Source of the DNA: Neotamlana sedimentorum
Lineage (GTDB): Bacteria; Bacteroidota; Bacteroidia; Flavobacteriales; Flavobacteriaceae
Length of the DNA: 64,000 nt
Assembly: GCF_000943565.1 (NCBI RefSeq)
Contig: NZ_JTDW01000001.1
Coordinates: forward strand, 124,001-188,000
Direction: 5' to 3'
This document shows, one piece after another, positions 37,064 to 46,797 of the stretch (position 1 is its first letter; every line of letters starts with the position of its first letter). Made by a program: the position numbers and the translations under genes. The notes under the pieces are model-generated. The model made no database searches and was not told where the DNA came from. It saw nothing but the letters and a program-made list of their open reading frames with translations.

Positions 37064-38074
37064 ATGCAATATTTAAAATGTAAAGTCCTAGGTGTTATAT
37101 TATTAATTCTAACGGCTTGTAATGGTCAAGTTGAAAAAATAAACGGCGTAAGTTTTGTTTCTTCCAGAGAATCTATAAACAAGAGCCACACGCTTCCAGT
37201 TGTACAAGTAAATGCTAATTACGCGGCTGTAATGCCTTTTGGTTTTATTAGAGATTTAAGTACACCAGAAATTAGGTTTAATGGAGAACGACAATGGTAT
37301 GGCGAGCGAAAAGCAGGCGTAGAACAATACATAAATGAGTTGCGAAAGCATAGTATAAAAATTATGCTAAAACCACAAATATGGATTGGTCGTGGTGAGT
37401 TTACAGGATACATTAAAATGCAAAGCGAAGCCAATTGGAAAACACTCGAAAATTCTTATTCTAAATTTATTTTAGAGTATGCAGTGTTAGCTCAGGCATT
37501 AAAAGTCGACATACTTTGTATTGGCACCGAATTACAACAATTTATTGAGCACCGACCTCAGTATTGGGAGCAATTAATAAATGAAATAAAAACGGTTTAC
37601 AGTGGCAAACTAACTTATGCCGCAAATTGGGACGAGTATAAAACAACGCCATTTTGGGATAAGTTAGATTTTATTGGAATTGATGCTTATTTTCCAGTTA
37701 GCGATATGCAAACACCTACAGTTGCAGCTTGCTTGGAAGGTTGGAAACCCCATAAACCAATCATAAAATCGATTTCGGAAAAACACAATAAACCAATTTT
37801 GTTTACCGAATTTGGATATAGAAGTGTAGACTTTGCAGGTAAAAAACCATGGGTTTTTAGTAGAAGCATGACAGAAGTTAACTTAGAAGCTCAAGTAAAC
37901 ACCACAAAAGCACTTTTTGAAACTTTTTGGAAAGAAGATTGGTTTGCAGGCGGATTTGTTTGGAAGTGGTTTCATAAACACAACGAAGTTGGTGGCGAAA
38001 ATAATAACCAGTTTACACCACAAAATAAACCAGCAGAAGCTGTAATTAAACATTATTACAACACCATAAAATGA
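37064..38074 (+). CDS. GH113-like glycoside hydrolase lipoprotein
   Basis: 336 residues. Lipobox LTAC places lipidation at C19. A TIM-barrel hydrolase follows, with candidate acid/base E156 in CIGTELQQF and nucleophile E249 in ILFTEFGYRS, the spacing expected for clan GH-A; overall resemblance is to GH113 beta-mannanases. It probably acts on the cell surface or in the periplasm. The stop overlaps the next start (ATGA). Substrate is inferred only. Confidence 0.75.
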   Translation: MQYLKCKVLGVILLILTACNGQVEKINGVSFVSSRESINKSHTLPVVQVNANYAAVMPFGFIRDLSTPEIRFNGERQWYGERKAGVEQYINELRKHSIKIMLKPQIWIGRGEFTGYIKMQSEANWKTLENSYSKFILEYAVLAQALKVDILCIGTELQQFIEHRPQYWEQLINEIKTVYSGKLTYAANWDEYKTTPFWDKLDFIGIDAYFPVSDMQTPTVAACLEGWKPHKPIIKSISEKHNKPILFTEFGYRSVDFAGKKPWVFSRSMTEVNLEAQVNTTKALFETFWKEDWFAGGFVWKWFHKHNEVGGENNNQFTPQNKPAEAVIKHYYNTIK

Positions 38075-38805
38075 AAATAATAAAAGCGTTATGTTTATTG
38101 GTTTTAGTAGCATCTTGTGCTTCAAATGATGATATAACAGAACAGATTTTAGATTTAACAAGTTATATTGAAAATAAAACCTATGAAACTGGAGCTGTTA
38201 TAGCTTGCGCCGGAAACGAAAGTGAAACCTCGAATGCGGCGGCTGTTTATTTTTATCCAGAAGGCGATGCCGAAAATTTTATACTTTTTGAAACAGCTTC
38301 AAATAACGTTGATCCTAATAATTTTGAAAATTACACCCGTTTACAAGCTGAAGATTTGCCCGTTTTTAATGGCTATTTAAGAAAGTTTGAAAATAATATT
38401 ACAGTAGAACGTTGGTTTATTGTTTCTTTTGAAATGGATGGCGAAATAAAACTTTCAAATCCAATTCTTATAAAAAACCAATCGCAACCTACTATTTTTT
38501 CTAGTGACATTAATATAAATCAAGACACTTCGCAGATGCCGTTGTTTACTTGGGAAGTGAATTCGGAAGCAGATAATGCTATTTTTTTCGAGGTAATCTC
38601 AAACACCAACAACGATTTAATTTCGGGCACTTATACTTTCGAAACTCAGTTTCAATATTACAATACATCCAACGTGGTTTTAAATATTACAAATGGCACT
38701 CCACCAGATTTAACGTTGGGCGAAACTTACAGCATAACCATTATGGATGTGAGTGAAGATAATTGGATAAACGAATTTTTCATCAATCAATTTACTGTAC
38801 AATGA
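38071..38805 (+). CDS. Lipoprotein of unknown function
   Basis: 244 residues. Lipobox VASC puts the lipid on C16 and the following Ser/Asn/Asp residues fit surface export in Bacteroidota. The rest is beta-rich with no recognised domain. It overlaps both neighbours by 4 bp (ATGA), so it is translated with the GH113-like and Omp85 proteins. Confidence 0.75.
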   Translation: MKIIKALCLLVLVASCASNDDITEQILDLTSYIENKTYETGAVIACAGNESETSNAAAVYFYPEGDAENFILFETASNNVDPNNFENYTRLQAEDLPVFNGYLRKFENNITVERWFIVSFEMDGEIKLSNPILIKNQSQPTIFSSDININQDTSQMPLFTWEVNSEADNAIFFEVISNTNNDLISGTYTFETQFQYYNTSNVVLNITNGTPPDLTLGETYSITIMDVSEDNWINEFFINQFTVQ

Positions 38806-40070
38806 AGCAACTATTACTTTTTCTTTTTCTAAGTTTTACCTGCGTTACATTTTCGCAAAACACGGTTGCCGATTTAAAAGTGCAAGGCAATAAAAAATTA
38901 AAATCGGGTTTTGTAAAAAAAATATCGAATATAAAACCTGGTGTGGCGTTAGATTCTGCTATTATTGAAAGCGATATTAAGTTATTAAAACGTTTACCGT
39001 CAATTGCGCACGCTTATTATCAGGTATTTCCAACAGAAAAAGAAAACGAGTATAATGTGTTTTACAATATAGAGGAGAACTTTACAATTATTCCTTCAGC
39101 AAATGTTTATACTACAAACAACGACGAGTTTGCATATCGTTTAGGGCTTTACGAGTTTAATTTGTTCGGACAAAATATTGCTTTTGGAGGGTTTTATCAA
39201 AAGGATATTTACGACTCTTATGCAATAAATTTTAGGGCGCCATATTTGTTTTCAAGACAATTAGGCTTAGCTGTAAATTATCAAAACTTAACTACTTTGG
39301 AGCCTGTTTTTTTCGAAAGTAACACAGCAGATTATCGTTATAACAATAATTCGTTGGAGGTTTTGGGCTTATATCAATTTAATTTTACCAATAGAATTGA
39401 AGCTGGTGTTAATATTTTTAGCGAAGATTATAAATATGTTTCAGGAGCTACTAGTAATGTTGTACCATTGAGTTTAGATGTAGATAAAATACTTTATAAG
39501 TTAATTTACGAGTATAACAATTTAAATTACGATTATCAATACGTCGAAGGCTTTAGGAGTGTGTTTAATTTTCAGTATGTGCATTCTCGTGCTGGAGACC
39601 GAAAAAAGTTTCCCGATTTTTTAATTGGATGGAACGATTTTATGTACTTTAAACGGGTTGGACAGCGCGGTAATTGGGCAAGTAGGTTTCATATTGGTAC
39701 TGCAACAAACGACGAAACACCTTTTGCGCCATTTGCAGTAGATAATAATAAAAATTTAAGAGGTGTTGGTAATTTAATTGATAGAGGAACAGCTGCTTTA
39801 GTTTTAAACACAGAATACAGACAAACCCTTTACGAAAAAGGGTGGTTTGTTTTACAAGGAAATGCTTTTATTGATGCTGGTACCTGGCGAAACCCTGGTG
39901 GCGATTATGGTGATTTTACCGATTCGCAAAATATGCGTTTGTTTCCGGGTGCAGGTTTAAGGTTTATTCATAAAAAAATATTTAATGCCATTTTTAGAAT
40001 TGATTATGGGGTAGGTTTAACTAAAAATGCCAGCCGTGGTTTTGTGTTTGGTATTGGGCAATATTTTTAG
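38802..40070 (+). CDS. Omp85/BamA-family outer-membrane protein
   Basis: 422 residues from ATG 38802 (the ORF extends to 38763, but the later Met gives a signal peptide and the ATGA overlap). A POTRA-like domain follows the signal (DLKVQGNKKLKSGFVKK...), then a surface-antigen barrel ending GIGQYF. It is shorter than BamA and has few POTRA repeats, so it is a specialised paralogue, possibly for insertion or transport of neighbouring lipoproteins. The stop overlaps the pyc stop. Confidence 0.82.
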   Translation: MKQLLLFLFLSFTCVTFSQNTVADLKVQGNKKLKSGFVKKISNIKPGVALDSAIIESDIKLLKRLPSIAHAYYQVFPTEKENEYNVFYNIEENFTIIPSANVYTTNNDEFAYRLGLYEFNLFGQNIAFGGFYQKDIYDSYAINFRAPYLFSRQLGLAVNYQNLTTLEPVFFESNTADYRYNNNSLEVLGLYQFNFTNRIEAGVNIFSEDYKYVSGATSNVVPLSLDVDKILYKLIYEYNNLNYDYQYVEGFRSVFNFQYVHSRAGDRKKFPDFLIGWNDFMYFKRVGQRGNWASRFHIGTATNDETPFAPFAVDNNKNLRGVGNLIDRGTAALVLNTEYRQTLYEKGWFVLQGNAFIDAGTWRNPGGDYGDFTDSQNMRLFPGAGLRFIHKKIFNAIFRIDYGVGLTKNASRGFVFGIGQYF

Positions 40071-43000
40071 TCTTCTAAAATTAATACCAAATCGTTAGCG
40101 TTTACCATAAACCCTGGTTTTAAAACAATTTTTTTAATGGTAGCATCATTATTTGCGGTAATAGTGGTTTCCATTTTCATAGCCTCAATAATAAATAAAG
40201 GTTGATTTTTGCTTACTTTTTCACCTTTTTTCACCAAAATAGTAGATAGCATGCCTTGTAATGGCGCACCTATTTGGTTAGGGTCTGTGCTATCAATTTT
40301 GGCATTCTCTATTTTCTCTACCTTTATAGAATTATCTTTTATATCAACACTTCGTCCTTGTCCGTTTAATTTAAAATAAACCGTGACAATGCCATCGTTA
40401 TTGGGCTGTCCTACAGATTCTAGTGTAATTAATAAGCGTTTGCCTTTGTCTAATTCTGCAATAATTTCTTCGCCAATTTCCATGCCATAAAAGAAATTTT
40501 TAGTAGGCAAATTCATAAGGTTGTCGTATTTTAAATGCTTGTTGTAAGTGTCTGTAAAAACTTTTGGATAAAGTTGATAAGACAGAAAATCGGTATATTC
40601 AATTTTACGACTCAAGTCGTGCTCAAATGTTTTTTTAAAGGTTTCATATTCCTGTTCTAAATCTAGCGGCTGCATATGCTCGTTTGGCCTATCAGTATAA
40701 GGCTCTATATCTTTTAAAATAAGTTTTTGAAGCGCTGAAGGGAAACCATTAACAGGTTGACCTAAATCGCCTTTAAAAAAATCGACAACCGACTGCGGAA
40801 ACGAAATACTTTCGCCTTTTTCTAGAACATCTTGTATGGTGTAATTATTACTAACTAAAAATTGTGCCATATCACCAACTACTTTCGAACTTGGTGTTAC
40901 CTTAACGATATCTCCAAAAAGCTGATTTACATCGCTGTACATTTGCGTTATTTCGTGAAAACGATCTTCTAACCCAAGAGAACGAGCTTGTGGTTTTAGG
41001 TTTGAGTATTGGCCTCCCGGAATTTCGTGTTTAAAAACTTCTCCAGAGCCTGCTTTTAATCCAGATTCGAACGGATAGTAATAGTCGCGAACGGTTTCCC
41101 AATAGTTTGAGTATGCGTTTAAAGAATCGATGTTGATATTTGAAGCACGCTCCTGAAATTTCAACATTTCTACCACCGAGTTAAAATTAGGCTGCGATGT
41201 TAATCCAGATAACCCTCCAAGAGCAACATCAACAACATCTACACCAGCTTCAATAGCTTTTAAATAAGTGGCCGCTTGAATTGATGAGGTATCGTGAGTG
41301 TGTAAATGAATAGGGATATTTAACTCAGCTTTTAATGCTGAAATAAGTTCGTAAGCCGCATAAGGTTTCAATAAGCCAGCCATATCTTTTACACCTAAAA
41401 TATGTGCTCCTGCATTTTCAATCTCTTTGGCGAGATTAACATAATATTTTAAGTCGTATTTTTTGTTTTCAGGATTTAAAATATCATTTGTATAACAAAT
41501 AGAACCTTCGGCTAAACCTTTGGTTCTGGTGCGAACATGTTCAATACATGGTGCAAGCGATTTCATCCAGTTTAACGAATCAAAAATTCTAAAAACATCG
41601 ACTCCATTTTCCCAAGAATGTTCTACAAATTCTCCAATTAAATTATCTGGATAAGCTTTGTACCCTACGCCGTTTGAACCTCGAATAAGCATTTGTAATA
41701 ACAAATTAGGCATAGCTTTACGAAGTAAACGTAAACGTTCCCAAGGGTTTTCTTGTAAAAAACGTAAGCAAACATCAAAAGTGGCACCGCCCCAGACCTC
41801 CATACTAAATATTTCCGGATGATTTTTAGCATAACCTTCGGCAACTTTTAGCATATCATAGGTACGCATACGCGTAGCTAACAAACTTTGGTGCGCATCT
41901 CGCATGGTGGTATCAGTAAAGTGAACTTGTTTTTCTTTTTTTAACCATTCGACAAATTTTTCTGGTCCTAGTTCTGTAAGTATGTCTTTAGTGCCTTTCG
42001 GGTATCTTGCATTAGTATCAAACTTTGGTACTTTGGGCTTTACAAACGTTTTATTATGCTCTATTTGTTTAACATCTGGATTGCCATTTACAATAACATC
42101 GCCAAGGTAAGTAAGTAACTTTGTGGCACGGTTTCTTGGTGCTTTAAACTGGAATAAGTCTGGATTTTGTTTTATAAAGTTTACCGTAATTTTTCCTTGT
42201 CTAAAGGTGTCGTGCTTTAAAATATTATCGAGAAACGGCATGTTAGTTTTAACTCCACGAATTCTAAATTCGGCTAAGGCACGACGTATTTTTCTGCTGG
42301 CACCATCAAGAGTTCTACCATGTGCCGTTACTTTTACAAGCATCGAATCGAAAAATGGAGATATTTTTGCGCCTTGATAAATACTTCCGGCATCTAATCG
42401 AATACCAAATCCAGAAGCACTACGGTAGGCTGTAACACTGCCGTAATCGGGTTTAAAATCGTTTTGAGGATCTTCGGTAGTAATACGACATTGTAATGCA
42501 TAACCGCTAATTGTTAAGGCTTCTTGACTGGTAATTTTAATTTGCTCATCACTTAGCTTATAACCTCCAGCTATAAAAAGTTGGGTTTTTACTAGGTCGA
42601 TATTTGTAATAACTTCTGTAACGGTGTGCTCTACTTGAATTCTAGGGTTTACCTCAATAAAATATATAGAGTCATCATCGTCTACTAAAAATTCTACCGT
42701 GCCAATATTATTATAATTTACAGCTTTACAAATGGTTAACGCATAATTGTAAAGTGCCTCTTTAGTTTCTTGTTTTAGACCGTACGATGGTGCAAATTCA
42801 ATTACTTTTTGGTAGCGTCGTTGTACCGAGCAATCTCTTTCAAATAAATGTACGGTGTTGCCATAGTTGTCGGCTACAATTTGAATTTCAATATGTTTTG
42901 GGTTTTCAACAAATTTTTCAAGAAATACGGTGTCGTCTCCAAAGGCATTTAATGCTTCTCGTTTACTTTCGGTATAAGCTTTTTTTAATTCTTCTTCGTT

Positions 43001-43522
43001 ACGAATAACTCGCATGCCTCGACCACCACCTCCAGAGGCTGCTTTTAGCATAATAGGGTACTTTATTTTTTTTGCTTCTGCAATGGCGGTTTTAACATCA
43101 ACTAAAGGTTTAATATTGCTTTTTATTATAGGAATGTTGTTGTTTATGGCTACTTCTTTAGCTGTGATTTTATCTCCTAACGACCTTAAAACAGATACTT
43201 TAGGGCCAATAAAAATAATGTTGTTATCGCTACAGGCTTGAGCAAAATTTGAATTTTCAGATAGGAAACCATAACCAGGATGAATGGCATCGACGTTATT
43301 ATCCAAAGCTATTTTAATAATAGCATTAATGTCTAGATAAGGTTTTAGAGGTTCGTTTTCTTCTCCAATTTGGTACGACTCATCTGCCTTATAGCGGTGT
43401 AATGAGTAGCGGTCTTCGAAAGTATAAATGCCAACAGTTTGAACGTTAATTTCGGTACAGGCTCTAAAAATGCGAATAGCAATTTCACCACGATTTGCAA
43501 CTAAAACTTTTTTAATTTTCAT
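40067..43522 (-). CDS. pyc: Pyruvate carboxylase
   Basis: 1151 residues, full length for the single-chain enzyme. Biotin carboxylase at 1-450 (ATP-grasp loop KAASGGGGRGMRV), carboxyltransferase from about 530 (FTDTTMRDAHQSLLATRMR), and C-terminal biotinyl domain with the biotin lysine in EAMKMET. It makes oxaloacetate from pyruvate to feed the TCA cycle and gluconeogenesis. It is monocistronic, and its stop overlaps the Omp85 gene by 4 bp. Confidence 0.97.
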   Translation of the reverse strand: MKIKKVLVANRGEIAIRIFRACTEINVQTVGIYTFEDRYSLHRYKADESYQIGEENEPLKPYLDINAIIKIALDNNVDAIHPGYGFLSENSNFAQACSDNNIIFIGPKVSVLRSLGDKITAKEVAINNNIPIIKSNIKPLVDVKTAIAEAKKIKYPIMLKAASGGGGRGMRVIRNEEELKKAYTESKREALNAFGDDTVFLEKFVENPKHIEIQIVADNYGNTVHLFERDCSVQRRYQKVIEFAPSYGLKQETKEALYNYALTICKAVNYNNIGTVEFLVDDDDSIYFIEVNPRIQVEHTVTEVITNIDLVKTQLFIAGGYKLSDEQIKITSQEALTISGYALQCRITTEDPQNDFKPDYGSVTAYRSASGFGIRLDAGSIYQGAKISPFFDSMLVKVTAHGRTLDGASRKIRRALAEFRIRGVKTNMPFLDNILKHDTFRQGKITVNFIKQNPDLFQFKAPRNRATKLLTYLGDVIVNGNPDVKQIEHNKTFVKPKVPKFDTNARYPKGTKDILTELGPEKFVEWLKKEKQVHFTDTTMRDAHQSLLATRMRTYDMLKVAEGYAKNHPEIFSMEVWGGATFDVCLRFLQENPWERLRLLRKAMPNLLLQMLIRGSNGVGYKAYPDNLIGEFVEHSWENGVDVFRIFDSLNWMKSLAPCIEHVRTRTKGLAEGSICYTNDILNPENKKYDLKYYVNLAKEIENAGAHILGVKDMAGLLKPYAAYELISALKAELNIPIHLHTHDTSSIQAATYLKAIEAGVDVVDVALGGLSGLTSQPNFNSVVEMLKFQERASNINIDSLNAYSNYWETVRDYYYPFESGLKAGSGEVFKHEIPGGQYSNLKPQARSLGLEDRFHEITQMYSDVNQLFGDIVKVTPSSKVVGDMAQFLVSNNYTIQDVLEKGESISFPQSVVDFFKGDLGQPVNGFPSALQKLILKDIEPYTDRPNEHMQPLDLEQEYETFKKTFEHDLSRKIEYTDFLSYQLYPKVFTDTYNKHLKYDNLMNLPTKNFFYGMEIGEEIIAELDKGKRLLITLESVGQPNNDGIVTVYFKLNGQGRSVDIKDNSIKVEKIENAKIDSTDPNQIGAPLQGMLSTILVKKGEKVSKNQPLFIIEAMKMETTITANNDATIKKIVLKPGFMVNANDLVLILED

Positions 43523-43628
43523 TTAGCAGGTAGGATTATAATTAATAGCGTGCTTTAAAGTACGAATTGTGATACTTATTTTATAATAATTAAGGCTAAT
43601 TTTTAAACTTAATTTAATAATGTAAAGA

Positions 43629-43658
43629 TTTGTTTTGATTTGTAAACCTTTAGATTTG
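43629..43658 (+). promoter_or_regulatory. Promoter of the PPP-type phosphoesterase gene
   Basis: TTTG (43629-43632), 18-bp spacer, TAGATTTG (43651-43658): an exact Bacteroidota promoter, 22 bp before the ATG at 43681. Confidence 0.75.
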
Positions 43659-43680
43659 TATTAAATTAAACACATTATTC

Positions 43681-44409
43681 ATGCGAACCTTTGCAATTGG
43701 TGATATTCATGGCGGACTTAAAGCCTTAACACAAGTTTTAAATAAATTAGAAATTAAAGATGACGATACCCTAATTTTTATGGGTGATTATGTAGATGGC
43801 TGGAGTGAGTCGGCTCAGGTTATAGATTTATTGATAGATTTATCTCAAACATTTAACTGTATTTTTATAAAAGGAAATCATGATGTTTGGTGCGAACAAT
43901 GGTTGAGTAGTAAAGAAGTAAATCCAACTTGGTATATTCATGGTGGTAAAGAAACAATGGATAGTTATGAAGGATATTCTGTTGAAAAAAAGAAAGCGCA
44001 TTTACAGTTTTTCGAAAATTTGAAAATGTACTATATCGATAGTGTGAACCGCTTGTTTTTGCATGCGGGGTTTACATCGATGCACGGTGTGGAAAAAGAA
44101 GTGGTTAAAGAAACCTTGTACTATGACAGAACCCTTTGGGAAATGGCGTTAAGCTTAGATAAAAATCTACCTAAAACCAATGTGTCTTACCCAAAACGTT
44201 TAGGGCATTATAGCGAAATATTTATTGGGCATACGCCAACCACAAACTTTAATGTAGATGTTCCAATGCATGCTGCTAATGTTTGGAATATAGATACTGG
44301 TGCCGCTTTTAAAGGTAAAGTTACAGGCATGAATATTGATACAAAAGTTTTTGTACAAAGCGATAATTTACCTGGTTTATACCCAAATGAACAAGGTAGA
44401 AATAAATAG
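43681..44409 (+). CDS. PPP-type metallophosphoesterase
   Basis: 242 residues. GDIHGG at 7-12, GDYVDG near 36-41, GNHD near 66-69 and late His residues (LHAGF, IGHTP) give a full two-metal site of the PPP phosphatase/diadenosine tetraphosphatase type. Cytoplasmic. It could act on phosphoproteins or dinucleotides. It is alone on the plus strand between two minus-strand genes and has its own promoter. Confidence 0.87.
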   Translation: MRTFAIGDIHGGLKALTQVLNKLEIKDDDTLIFMGDYVDGWSESAQVIDLLIDLSQTFNCIFIKGNHDVWCEQWLSSKEVNPTWYIHGGKETMDSYEGYSVEKKKAHLQFFENLKMYYIDSVNRLFLHAGFTSMHGVEKEVVKETLYYDRTLWEMALSLDKNLPKTNVSYPKRLGHYSEIFIGHTPTTNFNVDVPMHAANVWNIDTGAAFKGKVTGMNIDTKVFVQSDNLPGLYPNEQGRNK

Positions 44410-44416
44410 TGCAAAA

Positions 44417-45943
44417 TTACTCTATACTTTTAAACGACTTAATGGCTTGGTTAGGCTCAATAACATTGTATCCTTCCCAAAAAGTAGGGTCGTAATCTGG
44501 TAAATAGGTTGGTTTTACATCTGGGTTTTCTTTAAAATTGTTAAAGCTAGATTCGCTTAAAGTGCTATTTTCGAAAACCACTAACTCTCGTTTTTCGCTG
44601 TTAGACATTATAAAATGAATGTCTGTCGATATTTCGTTTTGTTTTCTACGACCTTTAGTGTTTTTGTTTTTTTCAATTATTTTAAACGGACGCTTTATAC
44701 CAAAATTGGTGCCGTCAACAGATTCGGCATATTTTAATTTATAGTTTTTAGCATCATCTTGTTCGTAAATAAACAGACCTTTAAACAGATTTTTTTCATA
44801 CGAAATACCTAAAAGATTAAAGCTTTTTAATTGCTTCACGTTTTGGTAATCGGCTCGAACAACCGCAAAGTCGTCGGTGTTTATGTATAAAACGCCTTTG
44901 TAATCGGCTCCTCGTTTGGGTTTAAAGGTTATTTTGTAAACAAAAGCCTCGTTTAAAAATAAATGATCGACAATTTCAAATTCATATTTATTGGGTTTAT
45001 AAATAAAATTTAAGTCGGAATCTTCAAAAATAAAACTAGATTCTTGTAAATCGATTAAATCACTTTTTCTATAAGATAAAAATTGCTTTTTTCGGGCTTC
45101 TTCTTTCTTTTTTTGAGCTTGCAGAAATGCTTCGGTTTGTTTTTCTTCTTTTGTTGGCTCGTCATTAAAAATAGTAGTATCAATCTCGGTTTTGGTTCCA
45201 AATAAACCCGATTTTACTTTAAAATACGAGTCGCGTTTTATTCGTTTTTGTAAAATAGTATTGAGTCTTTCTTCAACACCATCAAAAGAAACAGCGTTGT
45301 TTTTATCGTATAAATGCGAGGCTTTAATAATGTCGAGTTTAGCATCATCGATAATATCGCTTGTAGTCGTGTAAAAATCACCTAAAATTTCGGTGTAATC
45401 GGCATTTGTATTGGGTAAAATGTTTAAAATACTATCGGCAAATTTTTGATTAAGTTCTGGAATCGTTGTTTTTTTTACATCAACATGTTTTTTCAGCATT
45501 TTATTAAAATAGGAAACCCGATAAAACAACCTACTTTTATTAAACGGCGCGCTGTAATTTTGTTCTAAATTTTCATACACCTTTTCAATAATTTCGTCTG
45601 CGGTGTAATGTTTATTTGAAACTAAAACTTCATCTAATTCTATAGAACTAGGACTTAAAAGTAAAAGGCTATCCTTAAATTTTAAAACAGGAATGGTTTT
45701 GTTTTCATAGCCTAAACAGCTAATCATTAGAGAATCTTGTGGCGATGGATTTTTTTTAAAATGAATTTGAAAAACACCATCGGCATTACTTATTACGCCT
45801 AATTTTTTACCAAGTGTAATATTTGCAAACGGAATGGGTTTTTGGCTTACCGAATCGATAAGTCGGGCGTTTATTGAATGTTGTGCAACAACAGAAGTAA
45901 TTGATAAAGAAAATACGAGAATAAGTAAGTAAGCTTGTTTCAT
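44417..45943 (-). CDS. Carboxypeptidase-regulatory-like domain protein
   Basis: 508 residues. Signal peptide ends near VVAQ (20) and a CarboxypepD_reg-like beta-sandwich covers about 22-105. The rest is a long domain of unknown type, without a barrel C-terminus, containing a basic helical stretch near 270-290 (EEARKKQFLSYRK). Likely periplasmic or outer-membrane associated. It is the last gene of the co-directional cluster; its link to arsenosugar synthesis is uncertain (100-bp gap). Confidence 0.75.
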   Translation of the reverse strand: MKQAYLLILVFSLSITSVVAQHSINARLIDSVSQKPIPFANITLGKKLGVISNADGVFQIHFKKNPSPQDSLMISCLGYENKTIPVLKFKDSLLLLSPSSIELDEVLVSNKHYTADEIIEKVYENLEQNYSAPFNKSRLFYRVSYFNKMLKKHVDVKKTTIPELNQKFADSILNILPNTNADYTEILGDFYTTTSDIIDDAKLDIIKASHLYDKNNAVSFDGVEERLNTILQKRIKRDSYFKVKSGLFGTKTEIDTTIFNDEPTKEEKQTEAFLQAQKKKEEARKKQFLSYRKSDLIDLQESSFIFEDSDLNFIYKPNKYEFEIVDHLFLNEAFVYKITFKPKRGADYKGVLYINTDDFAVVRADYQNVKQLKSFNLLGISYEKNLFKGLFIYEQDDAKNYKLKYAESVDGTNFGIKRPFKIIEKNKNTKGRRKQNEISTDIHFIMSNSEKRELVVFENSTLSESSFNNFKENPDVKPTYLPDYDPTFWEGYNVIEPNQAIKSFKSIE

Positions 45944-46042
45944 GTTTTTCGATTTGGCTATGAAGATATAGCATTACATGAAAAAGACTTAAAAATTAAC
46001 ATTTTGTTACATGCAGTTTGGTTAATTTTTAACAAATTTTAT

Positions 46043-46765
46043 TTAAGCAATAGATTTTTTGTAGTACTTATGAAGCTCTTCGGCCGATGCGCCTAAATAG
46101 CGTTTTATATAAATTTGTAAGAAATGATATTGCAATTTAAAAACACCAACTTTTTTATAAAGTCGCGATGAGGTGGTAAGTTTTTTATTAATTACAACAA
46201 AGCTTTTACGTTTATACAATTCGTTTATTAGCATGTTGTCTTCGTAAATAATATAGCTTTCGTCGTAGCCGCCAATAGCGTTAAAAAGTGATTTTGTTAT
46301 AAATTGACTTTGGTCACCGCCGCGGCATATACGCCACGAAAATTGAGTAAACCATCCAGCTAGTGTGAGCCAGCAATGGTTGCTGTCGAATTGCATTCTA
46401 AAACAGCCAGCTTGGTTTCCTTTTTGTATTTCGTTTAATATAAAAACATCAAAATGTGCTGGCGGAAAAGAGTCTGCGTGCAAAAAATAAAGCACTTTAC
46501 CTATGGCGTTTTGTGCGCCAAAATTCATTTGTTTAGCACGTCCTTTGGTTGAATTAATTATTCTAATATTTGGCAATGCCGATTGGTCGTTGTTTGCAGC
46601 AAAATTAATAAACCGGTTAACGCTAGCAATGGTGCCGTCGTTACTGCCGCCATCAACAATTAAAATTTCGGAAACATTTTTTGCTGTCGAATTTTTTAAT
46701 AAATGCTGAAGTAAAACCGTTATGTTATTTACTTCGTTTAAAACTGGAATAATAATACTAATCAT
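46043..46765 (-). CDS. rSAM/selenodomain-associated transferase 2 (TIGR04283-type GT2)
   Basis: 240 residues. GT2 fold: IIPVLNEVNNI at the start, VDGGSNDGT, the DxD-like FLHADSFPP, and IIYEDNMLINELYKR. This family is typical of arsenosugar loci, where it is thought to move an activated arseno-ribosyl unit onto an acceptor such as glycerol or a glycerolipid. It lies 33 bp after the DUF547 gene. Acceptor not deducible. Confidence 0.87.
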   Translation of the reverse strand: MISIIIPVLNEVNNITVLLQHLLKNSTAKNVSEILIVDGGSNDGTIASVNRFINFAANNDQSALPNIRIINSTKGRAKQMNFGAQNAIGKVLYFLHADSFPPAHFDVFILNEIQKGNQAGCFRMQFDSNHCWLTLAGWFTQFSWRICRGGDQSQFITKSLFNAIGGYDESYIIYEDNMLINELYKRKSFVVINKKLTTSSRLYKKVGVFKLQYHFLQIYIKRYLGASAEELHKYYKKSIA

Positions 46766-46797
46766 ACTTAACTTACGATGTTTTTACGCCAATGGTT

